Shown: in pieces, positions 36,830 to 44,541 of the stretch | Numbering within the stretch: position 1 is the stretch's first letter | How the letters are laid out: each line of letters starts with the position of its first letter | Translations under genes and position numbers: made by a program | The notes under the pieces: generated by a model | The model's input: the letters and a program-made list of their open reading frames with translations, nothing else | Told to the model about the DNA's origin: nothing | The model's database searches: none | Origin: Helcococcus ovis | GTDB lineage: Bacteria; Bacillota; Clostridia; Tissierellales; Peptoniphilaceae | Direction of reading: 5' to 3' | DNA: 64,000 bases | Assembly (NCBI RefSeq): GCF_004524775.2 | Contig: NZ_CP119081.1 | Location: 1,178,001-1,242,000, forward strand

Positions 36830-37024
36830 TTAATTTATTTTTGACCAAATCCAATCACCAACTTTTTTCACTGCTTTACCAGATACATAAACAGTTGTGG
36901 CTGTTCCAGCAACAATTCCTACAGCCTTTGTAATTCCCCAAGCTAAAGCTAAAGCACCAGATATGGATCCACCTTCTATCTCTATTAATTCAAAGTTGTT
37001 TAAATCTTGAAAATTCTTATTCAT
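36830..37024 (-). CDS. Double-glycine bacteriocin-like precursor (module B, second peptide)
   Basis: 64 residues. Leader MNKNFQDLNNFELIEIEGG, then SISGALALAWGITKAVG and a C-terminal VGDWIWSKIN. Length and Gly/Ala-rich helix fit a class II bacteriocin. Ribosome site GAGG upstream, 14 bp after the preceding peptide gene. Confidence 0.72.
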   Translation of the reverse strand: MNKNFQDLNNFELIEIEGGSISGALALAWGITKAVGIVAGTATTVYVSGKAVKKVGDWIWSKIN

Positions 37025-37038
37025 CTCTACCTCTCTTC

Positions 37039-37215
37039 CTAGTTTGTTGCTAATGCACCAAATCCTAACGCTACACCTGCTGACAATGCATGACCAACTA
37101 AAACTTTAGTTCCCCAAATTGTAAATAAAACCGGTCCGAAAAAACCGCCATCTATTTCCATCATTTCATTATCTTCAAGAGCATTAAAAACTCCCATATT
37201 CAAATTCATTTCCAT
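37039..37215 (-). CDS. Double-glycine bacteriocin-like precursor (module B, first peptide)
   Basis: 58 residues. The leader contains ALEDNEMMEIDGG, then FFGPVLFTIWGTKVL and GHALSAGVALGFGALATN. Good AAGGAAGG ribosome site. Directly behind the module B GTCGAC dyad. With its downstream neighbour it may form a two-peptide bacteriocin. Confidence 0.68.
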   Translation of the reverse strand: MEMNLNMGVFNALEDNEMMEIDGGFFGPVLFTIWGTKVLVGHALSAGVALGFGALATN

Positions 37216-37257
37216 AATATTCCTTCCTTTTTTTATATTTTATATATTTTATATTAA

Positions 37258-37287
37258 ACAATAAATTATGTCGACCTAATCTATTGA
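37258..37287 (-). promoter_or_regulatory. Shared GTCGAC-centred dyad, module B
   Basis: Minus strand: TCAATAGATT, AGGTCGACAT, AATTTATTGT. The outer arms CAATAGATT/AATTTATTG are better paired here than in module A. TTTATTATGGTATTAA precedes it and TTAATATAAAA follows, as in A and C. Confidence 0.65.
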
Positions 37288-37325
37288 GTTTAATACCATA
37301 ATAAATTTTTATTTATATTGAAGTT

Positions 37326-37787
37326 TTATACTTTTTCAACCTCAACATATATGTCTATTTCTACTTTTTCTAACTCATCTATCGTTTTTATTTTACTAAA
37401 ATCTGTTATTGTTACTGTATATACTGGTGTTTTTTGTATAAATCCATTTTCTTCAATATAATTTTTTAGTTTATTAAATGCATCTTGACTTTTATTTGGA
37501 TTTCCTACCATTTTATATTTTAGTGCATTTTCTAAAGTAAACTCTTCGATAAAATTATAGTTATCTCTTACATCTATTTTTCTATCTACCGAAACAAATA
37601 CTTCCATATCTATAATCGAACTATCAAATAAATATACAGTAGAAAATTTATGCCCTATCTCTTGTAAGTTATTTTTTTTTATGTAATTTTGTAATTCTAA
37701 TATTTTATTATTAAAATCATCAACTGTCATTTTTGCCCTAAAACTCAAAACATTAGTTGCCTGAAATTTTTGATTTTCTAAAATCAT
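37326..37787 (-). CDS. DUF5085-family protein (GyrI-like effector-binding fold), intact copy
   Basis: 153 residues, soluble, beginning MILENQKFQATNVLSFR and ending ELEKVEIDIYVEVEKV, with strand-rich ends typical of SOUL/GyrI-like small-molecule-binding folds. It resembles proteins annotated DUF5085. It is the only complete copy of three in this region, each between the activator-type promoter and the GTCGAC dyad. It may sense a ligand or bind the peptide toxins, but no function is established. Confidence 0.6.
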   Translation of the reverse strand: MILENQKFQATNVLSFRAKMTVDDFNNKILELQNYIKKNNLQEIGHKFSTVYLFDSSIIDMEVFVSVDRKIDVRDNYNFIEEFTLENALKYKMVGNPNKSQDAFNKLKNYIEENGFIQKTPVYTVTITDFSKIKTIDELEKVEIDIYVEVEKV

Positions 37788-37875
37788 ATGTCTTTACTTT
37801 AATTTAAATTTGTTGTCACATATATTCTGATTCATTAAATATGGAATAAATATAATTTTTTTATTTTATAATTGT

Positions 37876-37931
37876 ATGATAGATGATTATTTTTCTTTTG
37901 TCAATACTTGGGATGGTACTTGTTTGTCCCA
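37876..37931 (-). promoter_or_regulatory. Module B promoter with TGGNAC-N6-GTNCCA operator
   Basis: Minus strand: TGGGACAAACAAGTACCA (37931-37914), 9 bp, TTGACA (37904-37899), 17 bp, TATCAT (37881-37876). Leads to the intact DUF5085-like gene. Confidence 0.72.
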
Positions 37932-37964
37932 TTTTAAATTTTATGATATCTATTTTTTTGTATT

Positions 37965-37995
37965 ATAATAGCCTCACTTTTATATGAGGCTATTA
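37965..37995. terminator. Hairpin downstream of the LspA-like gene
   Basis: Perfect stem ATAATAGCCTCA/TGAGGCTATTAT with a 7-base loop, between module C's last gene and module B's promoter, so it probably separates the two transcripts. Confidence 0.6.
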
Positions 37996-38164
37996 TGTAT
38001 AAATTATTATTTATTTTATAATTTATATATTTGCAAAAACTTTTCTAAAATATATCCAAACTTATATAAAATAACGCAATTATTAATCACCAACTATCTT
38101 AATATAATTAGACTGTGATTTTATAAATTTCTTCATTGATTAAATCAAAATATATCTCTTTAAT

Positions 38165-38713
38165 CTATCTTTTTACAAAAATATTCTTCAAAAATTTAAA
38201 ATATCCTTTATAACTTAGACTTTCTATTTCCTCTAAATTTGTCTTTTTTATTTCATATCTATACAAAAATAAAATAATTCCCATTATTCCTCCTATATAT
38301 AAATATATATCCTTTACATCAATAATATATCTAAAGAATAAAATAAAATCTAAGCTTCCACCCCAAAATATTTTATCGAATAAAGAGCATATTGTAGCTG
38401 CAATTACAAGAATCATACAAAATTTTATTGAGAAATTTAACGCATTATTCTTCAGTATGTATATATAATATGTTGTTAAAAATAATAATATAATAAAATT
38501 TATCAAAATTAAAATTTCTATACTTAAATTCAAATTTAAGTCATGATTAAACATAGACATATATTTTTTATTTAAATAAACATAAAACCCTAAATTCTCA
38601 TTAAATATATTAAATTTCACATCATAAAAAAATTTATTTATAATAATTTTTGTCAATTGTTCAAAAAAAACTAAAACTATTATAATTAAACTGCTTTTCT
38701 TTATTTTCTCCAT
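38165..38713 (-). CDS. Signal peptidase II (LspA)-like membrane protein in bacteriocin module C
   Basis: 182 residues, four membrane helices. FFEQLTKIIINKFF matches the LspA N-terminal segment; AATICSLFDKIFWGGSLDFI sits where LspA has its first catalytic Asp (GNLIDR), and IIDVKDIYLYIGG where it has the second (FNVAD). Both Asp positions are kept but the surroundings are divergent. LspA normally trims lipoprotein signals. Here it sits in a peptide-toxin module, suggesting a dedicated processing or immunity role. Its start overlaps the preceding peptide gene by 13 bp. Confidence 0.6.
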   Translation of the reverse strand: MEKIKKSSLIIIVLVFFEQLTKIIINKFFYDVKFNIFNENLGFYVYLNKKYMSMFNHDLNLNLSIEILILINFIILLFLTTYYIYILKNNALNFSIKFCMILVIAATICSLFDKIFWGGSLDFILFFRYIIDVKDIYLYIGGIMGIILFLYRYEIKKTNLEEIESLSYKGYFKFLKNIFVKR

Positions 38714-38877
38714 AATCTACTAATCGGTTGCCAAATATAAGGATAAAAGACATCTCTACCAAACTGATTTCCCCACTCCCATGGACTAATCTTTCCAAAA
38801 TCAATTTTAATATCTAATCCTCCTCCATTAATAATTTGCTTTTCATCTTTAGTTAATTCTATAAATTCTTTTTCCAT
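38701..38877 (-). CDS. Double-glycine-leader peptide, Trp/aromatic-rich (module C)
   Basis: 58 residues. MEKEFIELTKDEKQIINGGG looks like a leader ending in Gly-Gly-Gly. The remainder, LDIKIDFGKISPWEWGNQF then VFYPYIWQPISRLWRK, has four Trp and is not a typical Gly-rich class II toxin. Overlaps the LspA-like gene, so the two are coupled. It could be a toxin or a small accessory protein. Confidence 0.55.
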   Translation of the reverse strand: MEKEFIELTKDEKQIINGGGLDIKIDFGKISPWEWGNQFGRDVFYPYIWQPISRLWRK

Positions 38878-38912
38878 TTTATTTAAATCCTTCTAAAATT
38901 TATTTCTTAAAT

Positions 38913-39074
38913 TTATTTGTATCCTTTTTCGCTATCTTTTGCTGCACAACCTCGTACTCCACCTAAAATAAAAGACCCAACAACAATAAATCCAATCACA
39001 ACTCCTACACCAATTCCTCCATCTACATCTAATAATTCATTTTCTTTTAATTCTACAAACTTATTATTTTCCAT
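38913..39074 (-). CDS. Double-glycine bacteriocin-like precursor with single Cys (module C)
   Basis: 53 residues. The leader ends ELLDVDGG; the rest is one hydrophobic helix (IGVGVVIGFIVVGSFILGG) and a short tail VRGCAAKDSEKGYK. The helix followed by a Gly-Cys pair faintly resembles a lipobox, of interest because an LspA-like gene lies just downstream. AAAGGAAA ribosome site; GTCGAC dyad directly upstream. Confidence 0.62.
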   Translation of the reverse strand: MENNKFVELKENELLDVDGGIGVGVVIGFIVVGSFILGGVRGCAAKDSEKGYK

Positions 39075-39110
39075 TATATTAATTTCCTTTCAATTATATT
39101 TTTATATTAA

Positions 39111-39140
39111 GCAATTAATCATGTCGACCTGAACAACTGC
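39111..39140 (-). promoter_or_regulatory. Shared GTCGAC-centred dyad, module C
   Basis: Minus strand: GCAGTTGTTC, AGGTCGACAT, GATTAATTGC, with the same flanks as modules A and B. Upstream of the Cys-containing peptide gene. Confidence 0.65.
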
Positions 39141-39178
39141 ATTTAATACCATAATAAAATTTTATAAATGTTGTAGTT

Positions 39179-39346
39179 TTAATTTTTTCTTTCAACCTCA
39201 ACATATATGTCTATTTCTACTTTTTCTAACTCATCTATCGTTTTTATTTTACTTAAATCTGTTATTGTTACTGTATATACTGGTGTTTTTTGTATAAATC
39301 CGTTTTCTTCAATATAATTTTTTAGTTTATTTTCTAAAATTAATAC
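39179..39346 (-). pseudogene. DUF5085-like gene with internal deletion (module C)
   Basis: Reads LILENKLKNYIEENGF, then IQKTPVYTVTITDLSK and EKVEIDIYVEVERKN stop. Same internal deletion junction and lost ATG as in module A, but the retained part is closer to the intact module B gene. Confidence 0.72.
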
Positions 39347-39376
39347 TTAATTAAAATTTATAATTTAATATATACT

Positions 39377-39432
39377 ATGTTAAATTATTATTTTTTTATT
39401 GTCAATAATTAGGCTGGTACTAGTTTGCCCCA
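39377..39432 (-). promoter_or_regulatory. Module C promoter with TGGNAC-N6-GTNCCA operator
   Basis: Minus strand: TGGGGCAAACTAGTACCA (39432-39415), TTGACA (39405-39400), 17 bp, TAACAT. One arm base differs from modules A and B. Confidence 0.65.
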
Positions 39433-39531
39433 TTTATTTTTTATTATTCGGTTTATTTTAACTTTTATACATTATTTTTACTTGTATTTATATGTTATGT
39501 TATTATATAAGCTATTTTGTATTATAGAATT

Positions 39532-39580
39532 CTACAATAAATATCCATAGGGCATAGGTAGTGTTGGTGGATTAATTCAC
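39532..39580. repeat. Structured repeat, copy 3, truncated
   Basis: CTACAATAAATATCCATAG then GTAGTGTTGGTGGATTAATT as in copies 1 and 2, but the closing half is missing. The flank toward the module C promoter is homologous to that of copy 2. Confidence 0.65.
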
Positions 39581-39662
39581 ATTGTCAAAAAGCTTTGAAA
39601 AACTTTAAACGAAACAAAGATTGAAATGGTAAAAAACTTATTTTTTCTTGTATGAATACAAA

Positions 39663-39694
39663 AGAGAATTAGAATTTTTACACTCTAATTCTCT
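39663..39694 (-). terminator. Terminator downstream of the 39780 lipoprotein
   Basis: Stem AGAGAATTAGA/TCTAATTCTCT with a 10-base loop, followed on the minus strand by TTTTGTATT. The rest of 39580-39779 holds nothing recognised. Confidence 0.6.
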
Positions 39695-39779
39695 CTATGT
39701 GTTACTTTAATTATTTACCAACTCTACTTGTGTTTTATGAACATTTAACCAATAGCAAATATAATCAACAAATTCTTAC

Positions 39780-40334
39780 TTATTGTTTTTCTCCAAATAT
39801 TGTATTTGAAATTTCTAAAATAAATCCTTGCGGATCTCTAATCTGTATAGAAATCCATAATCCTTTTTCTTTTTCTAATATTGCTTTATGTTCTTTTTTA
39901 GTTAATAAATCAGAATTTTTATCAATTAAAATCTCTGTTACTCTCGGAATTCTATTATTTACTAAAGGTATCTTAAATAAAGATTTATCATCTATATTTT
40001 TTTTATATTTAATCTCTCCATTATTTAAACTATCGCTGGATATATTTATATCTGCATATACATTTTGATTTTCCGTATTAAAAGTTATATCATCTTTTTG
40101 TTCAATTCTAATTTTTAATTTATATGAATTATCATCCATATAATCTATCATGGCAACTATATTAGAATACTGTTTATCTTTAAGAGTTCCTTCAGCAAAT
40201 AATGATTTTTTTTCTATTTTTTTTATCTCTGTATCTTTTATATTTTTAGTATTTATTTCTTTAACATCATTATTACCACATGATACAAATATTAAGGACA
40301 AAAATATAAATAAAATAAGCTTATGTTTTTTCAT
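39780..40334 (-). CDS. Lipoprotein of unknown function
   Basis: 184 residues. Signal MKKHKLILFIFLSLIF followed by lipobox FVSC, so lipid-anchored outside the membrane. The mature part is strand-rich and charged; no family recognised. It stands alone between bacteriocin module C and the ucpA promoter, read on the minus strand. Confidence 0.65.
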   Translation of the reverse strand: MKKHKLILFIFLSLIFVSCGNNDVKEINTKNIKDTEIKKIEKKSLFAEGTLKDKQYSNIVAMIDYMDDNSYKLKIRIEQKDDITFNTENQNVYADINISSDSLNNGEIKYKKNIDDKSLFKIPLVNNRIPRVTEILIDKNSDLLTKKEHKAILEKEKGLWISIQIRDPQGFILEISNTIFGEKQ

Positions 40335-40695
40335 ATTCGCTCTCCCCTAAAATATTACATATTAATTTTTAATTATAATGATTTATTTATACTATAATAA
40401 AATAATATAAATATCATGTCAACGTTTTCTAAATTTTTATAATAAAGTACTAAACCCATATATTTTATTCCCATTGAAAATTATTATTTATAAAATCTAA
40501 AAAAATGCTAAATTATAAGGAATATAAAATGATAGTCATTGCGACCAACAATAATCTCATAAATTAATTTTTAAAACTTGTATTAAAATTATTCTTACTA
40601 ACTTGAATAAACGTTTACAAATAATGTTTTAAGTACTATAATATACGTGAATGTTCCTACTTACACTAAATATAAAAATTTGAGGGGGGATTTTA
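40335..40695. other. Intergenic region before ucpA
   Basis: 361 bp between divergent genes. AT-rich up to 40600, then the ucpA promoter (40614-40642) with a TAAACGTTTA palindrome overlapping its -35 box. Nothing else recognised. Confidence 0.6.
40609..40642 (+). promoter_or_regulatory. ucpA promoter with overlapping TAAACGTTTA palindrome
   Basis: TTTACA (40614-40619), 17-bp spacer, TATAAT (40637-40642). A perfect palindrome TAAACGTTTA (40608-40617) overlaps the -35 box and resembles LacI/CcpA-type operators, suggesting catabolite or sugar-linked repression. The ribosome site GAGGGGGG lies just before the ATG. Confidence 0.72.
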
Positions 40696-41493
40696 ATGAA
40701 AAAATTAGAAGGTAAGGTTGCACTAATAACCGGTGCTGCATTAGGTTTAGGTGAAGGAATTGCACAGGTATATGCGAAATATGGTGCAAAATTAATAATG
40801 GTTGACTTAGATCCGATTGTCGAAGAAACAGCCGAAAAAATCAGAGAAACATACAATACAGAAATAGTTACATATATAGGAAACGTTGCTGATAAAGCTC
40901 AAATGATTGAAGCAGCTAAAAATGGGGTTGAAAAATTTGGAAAATTGGATATAGCATGCTGTAATGCAGGAGTATGTAGATTAGCTCCATTTGAAGAATT
41001 TACTGACGAAATGAGAGATTTTCATATCGATGTAAATATTAAAGGTGTATGGAACACATGCCAAGCAGTTATTCCATATATGTTAAAACAAGGAAAAGGG
41101 GCAATAGTTATAGCCTCCTCTGTAACAGGAGATATCGTTGCAGACGCAGGTGAAGCAGCGTATGCCATGACAAAATCAGCATTAGTTGGATTAACAAAAT
41201 GTTTAGCGATAGAATATGCAAACAGAAATATAAGAGTTAACTGCTCACAATTGGGTTATGCAAGAACTCCCATGGTTGAAAAAATGGCTGTTGAATCAAA
41301 TCCTGAAAATCCAGAAGCAGCAATTAATGATATAGCAGTAGGCGTACCAATGAAACGTTTAGCTAGACCTACAGAAGTTGGTGAATTATTTGCATTCTTA
41401 GGTAGTGACGAGGCCTCATATATAACCGGAGAACAAATTGTAATTGATGGAGGTGCAACACTTCCTGAAACAATGTCAATCGGCACAAATTAA
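40696..41493 (+). CDS. ucpA: SDR-family oxidoreductase UcpA
   Basis: 265 residues, classical short-chain dehydrogenase. N-terminal GAALGLGEGIA (cofactor Gly motif), NAG in CCNAGVC, catalytic Ser in IASSVTGD and YxxxK in AAYAMTKSA. VCRLAPFEEF, the RDFHID..NIKGVWN region and the C-terminal TLPETMSIG closely match E. coli UcpA, so the name is well supported. Substrate of UcpA is unknown. Strong own promoter with a palindromic site. Confidence 0.88.
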   Translation: MKKLEGKVALITGAALGLGEGIAQVYAKYGAKLIMVDLDPIVEETAEKIRETYNTEIVTYIGNVADKAQMIEAAKNGVEKFGKLDIACCNAGVCRLAPFEEFTDEMRDFHIDVNIKGVWNTCQAVIPYMLKQGKGAIVIASSVTGDIVADAGEAAYAMTKSALVGLTKCLAIEYANRNIRVNCSQLGYARTPMVEKMAVESNPENPEAAINDIAVGVPMKRLARPTEVGELFAFLGSDEASYITGEQIVIDGGATLPETMSIGTN

Positions 41494-42336
41494 AATTGGT
41501 AAATTTTTTATAAAAAAGAGAATTACTAAAGGTAGCATTTTAATTGAAATTAGTACTAGCTTTTTTCTATATCCAAAGTTAGATAGGCCATAAAAAGTAT
41601 AAAAAACAATAATTCGCCCTAGCTTTTTTTATATTCAAAATTAGCTAGGGCTATTTTTATCTACATTTTTTCATTGTGCCCCCTGCTTTTTTCCATATCC
41701 GAAATTTGCTAGGGCTATACTTCAATTTTCCAACAAAATTCGGCCCATCCTTTTTTCCATATCCGAAATTTGCTAGGGCTATTCTTCAATTTTCCAACAA
41801 AATTCGACCCCTTCTTTTTTCAATATCCGAAATTTGCTAGGGCTATTCTTCAATTTTCCAACAAAATTCGACCCCTGCTTTTTTCAATATCCGAAATTTG
41901 CTAGGGCTATTCTTCAATTTTCCAACAAAATTCGACCCCTTCTTTTTTCAATATCCGAAATTTGCTAGGGCTATTCTTCAATTTTCCAACAAAATTCGAC
42001 CCCTGCTTTTTTCAATATCCGAAATTTGCTAGGGCTATACTTCAATTTTCCAACAAAATTTGGCCCCTCCTTTTTTCCATATCCGAAATTTGCTAGGGCT
42101 ATACTTCAATTTTCCAACAAAATTTCACCTCAGCTTTTTACCACTTTCTTATTTCCTTAAAACCACCTATTACTTCATTATTTAAATTAAATCCCAACTT
42201 TTCTACGTTTCTATCTTTTTATAGGGCATTTACAAAATAAAATTAGAGAAAAATATAATACAAAATATATAGCTAATTCTTTCTTCTAAAAATTCAAAAG
42301 GAATTACGTAAAGCAATATATTTTTGTAATTTTGTT
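41494..42336. other. Intergenic region holding the 64-bp tandem array
   Basis: 41494-41560 follows ucpA without a clear terminator; 41565-42145 is the tandem repeat; 42146-42336 is AT-rich DNA before the pcrA stop, nothing recognised. Confidence 0.6.
41565..42145. repeat. 64-bp noncoding tandem repeat, seven regular copies plus degenerate ones
   Basis: CCGAAATTTGCT starts at 41699, 41763, 41827, 41891, 41955, 42019 and 42083, an exact 64-bp period. Each unit holds TTTGCTAGGGCTAT, a small hairpin AATTTT-CCAAC-AAAATT, CCCC, and a T-run CTTTTTT. Two degenerate units precede at about 41565-41680. Since 64 is not a multiple of three the array cannot be one coding repeat. Confidence 0.92.
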
Positions 42337-44541
42337 TTATATTTTTTTTAATCTCGCTAATTTAGCATTTAATCTTTTTAGTCCGTTATTATCAAAGCTT
42401 ACTAAAAGTTCGTCGCCATCATGTTTTGGAGTCACAGATATAACCATTCCATTTCCAAATTTTTTATGAGATACTTTATCTCCAATATTAAAATTCATAT
42501 TTAATGAATCATCAAATTGTTGTTTTTTGTCCAAAACTTCTCGTTTAATTCGCTCTCTTTTTTCTTCAAATGTTCCATAAAAGTTAGCATAATTAAAGCC
42601 TTTTGGTTGATCATCAAAAGATTTTGGGGTTTCTTCGTCTAAATGAGATTTTATTTCATCAATAAATCTGGATTTTTTAGAATATTGAGATCTGCCAAAT
42701 ACCATTCTTGTTGAGGCTGATGAAATAAATAGACGTTCTTTGGCTCTGGTAATTGCTACATAGGCAAGTCTTCTTTCCTCTTCTAATCCACCTTCTTCTA
42801 CTGTTCTTAAACTTGGAAATATCCCCTCTTCCATACCGCTTAAAAATACTACATCATATTCAAGCCCTTTAGCTGCATGAATGGTCATTAAACTCACTCC
42901 GTCTTCATCATTGGTTTTATCAATATCTGAAAGCAAGTTAACACTTTGTAAGTAATCGTGTAATTTAGCAGACTGATTTTTACTTTCAAATTCAGCAACG
43001 GCGGTTGCAAGTTGAGAGATATTTTCTATTCTGGCTCTATCCTCTATTTTTATAGAAGATTCCAACATTTTCTTATATCCGGTTTTTACATAAACATCTT
43101 CAACTAAATCCGTTATCAAATAATCATCGACTAGATTTATAAATGACAACATTTCATCAGCAAAACTTCTCAATTTTGTAACAGATGCTTTTGAAATCTC
43201 TTTTTCTAACTGTTCAGAATAAATTGCATCAAAGATGCTTTGATTTGTTTTCTTTGCAAAAATATCTAATTTAGAAATTGTAGTAGCTCCTATTCCTCTT
43301 TTAGGAATGTTTACTATCCTCTTAAATGACAAGTCATCATCAGGATTTGCTATAAATGCCAAATACGAAAGTATATCTTTAACTTCACGTCTATCATAGA
43401 ATTTAAGCCCACCGACAACTTTATTAGGTATGCGTTCAGCCATCAATTTTTCTTCCAACACACGAGATTGGGAGTTAGTTCTATAAAGTATCGCCATATC
43501 TTTATAGTTATATCCGGCACTATACATTTGATGTATTTTCATTACAATATCATCCGCTTCATCATATTCGGATGAAGAATTTCTATATACTATGCTGTGC
43601 CCATCATGATTTTCAGACCATAATATTTTCTCTTTTCTCTCAGTATTATTTTTAATTAAATCATTAGCCGTATTCAAAATATTTTTTGTAGATCTGTAAT
43701 TTTGCTCCAATAATATAACCGAAGCATTTTTAAAATCTTTTTCAAAATTAAGAATATTTGTAATATCTGCCCCTCTCCATGAATAAATGGATTGGTCACT
43801 ATCGCCTACAACGCAAATATTTTGATACTTTCCGGCAAATAATTTAATCAGTTCATACTGAGATTTATTTGTGTCTTGATATTCATCTACAAATACATAC
43901 TTAAATTTTTCAGCATAATAATCTCTTGTTTCTTGATCTTTTTTTAGTAAACTGACAGTTTTTAGAATTAAGTCATCAAAATCCAAAGCATTATTTGATT
44001 TTTTTCTTCTTTCATAAATCTTATAAATTTCTCCAATATTACGCTGTCTTTCGTATATTGCTTTATCAATGACTTCTTCCGGCGTTTTAAATTTATTTTT
44101 ATAATCTGAAATAGCCGAAATAATTGAATTTATCGGATTATATTTTTCATCAATATTTAATTCCTTCATTATTTCTTTAATTAAAGCTTTTGTTTCTGAG
44201 GTATCATAAATGCTAAAATTACTTTTGTAGCCTATTTTATCAATATTTCTTCTTAAAATTCTCGAACAAATGCTATGAAATGTACCAATCCACATATGGC
44301 TAATGTCCTTGCTCAACTCTTTTCCAATTCTTTCTTTCATTTCATTAGCAGCTTTATTTGTAAATGTGAATGCTAAAATATTAAATTCACTAATATTTTT
44401 TTCTTCTATTAAATATGCTATTTTTCTGGTAAGAACGGTAGTCTTTCCTGAACCGGCTCCGGCAACTATCAAAATAGGTCCATTAGTTGTAAGAACAGCT
44501 TCTTTTTGTCTATCGTTTAAATTTTTAAGTAAATTAGTCAT
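42337..44541 (-). CDS. pcrA: ATP-dependent DNA helicase PcrA/UvrD
   Basis: 734 residues. UvrD-family motifs: LNDRQKEAV (Q motif), AGAGSGKTTVL (Walker A), VFVDEYQDTN (motif II), GDSDQSIYSWRGAD (III), QNYRST (IV), MTIHAAKGLEYDVVFL (V) and VAITRAKERL (VI). The C-terminal tail with KVSHKKFGNGMV is the PcrA-type RNAP-binding Tudor-like region. 3'-5' helicase in repair and replication. Overlaps tsaD by 8 bp. Confidence 0.96.
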   Translation of the reverse strand: MTNLLKNLNDRQKEAVLTTNGPILIVAGAGSGKTTVLTRKIAYLIEEKNISEFNILAFTFTNKAANEMKERIGKELSKDISHMWIGTFHSICSRILRRNIDKIGYKSNFSIYDTSETKALIKEIMKELNIDEKYNPINSIISAISDYKNKFKTPEEVIDKAIYERQRNIGEIYKIYERRKKSNNALDFDDLILKTVSLLKKDQETRDYYAEKFKYVFVDEYQDTNKSQYELIKLFAGKYQNICVVGDSDQSIYSWRGADITNILNFEKDFKNASVILLEQNYRSTKNILNTANDLIKNNTERKEKILWSENHDGHSIVYRNSSSEYDEADDIVMKIHQMYSAGYNYKDMAILYRTNSQSRVLEEKLMAERIPNKVVGGLKFYDRREVKDILSYLAFIANPDDDLSFKRIVNIPKRGIGATTISKLDIFAKKTNQSIFDAIYSEQLEKEISKASVTKLRSFADEMLSFINLVDDYLITDLVEDVYVKTGYKKMLESSIKIEDRARIENISQLATAVAEFESKNQSAKLHDYLQSVNLLSDIDKTNDEDGVSLMTIHAAKGLEYDVVFLSGMEEGIFPSLRTVEEGGLEEERRLAYVAITRAKERLFISSASTRMVFGRSQYSKKSRFIDEIKSHLDEETPKSFDDQPKGFNYANFYGTFEEKRERIKREVLDKKQQFDDSLNMNFNIGDKVSHKKFGNGMVISVTPKHDGDELLVSFDNNGLKRLNAKLARLKKI

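Larger units (their letters stand above)
37788..38164. other. Intergenic region with module B control elements
   Basis: Holds the module B promoter/operator (37876-37931) and a 12-bp stem hairpin (37965-37995). 37996-38164 is AT-rich, nothing recognised. Confidence 0.6.
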
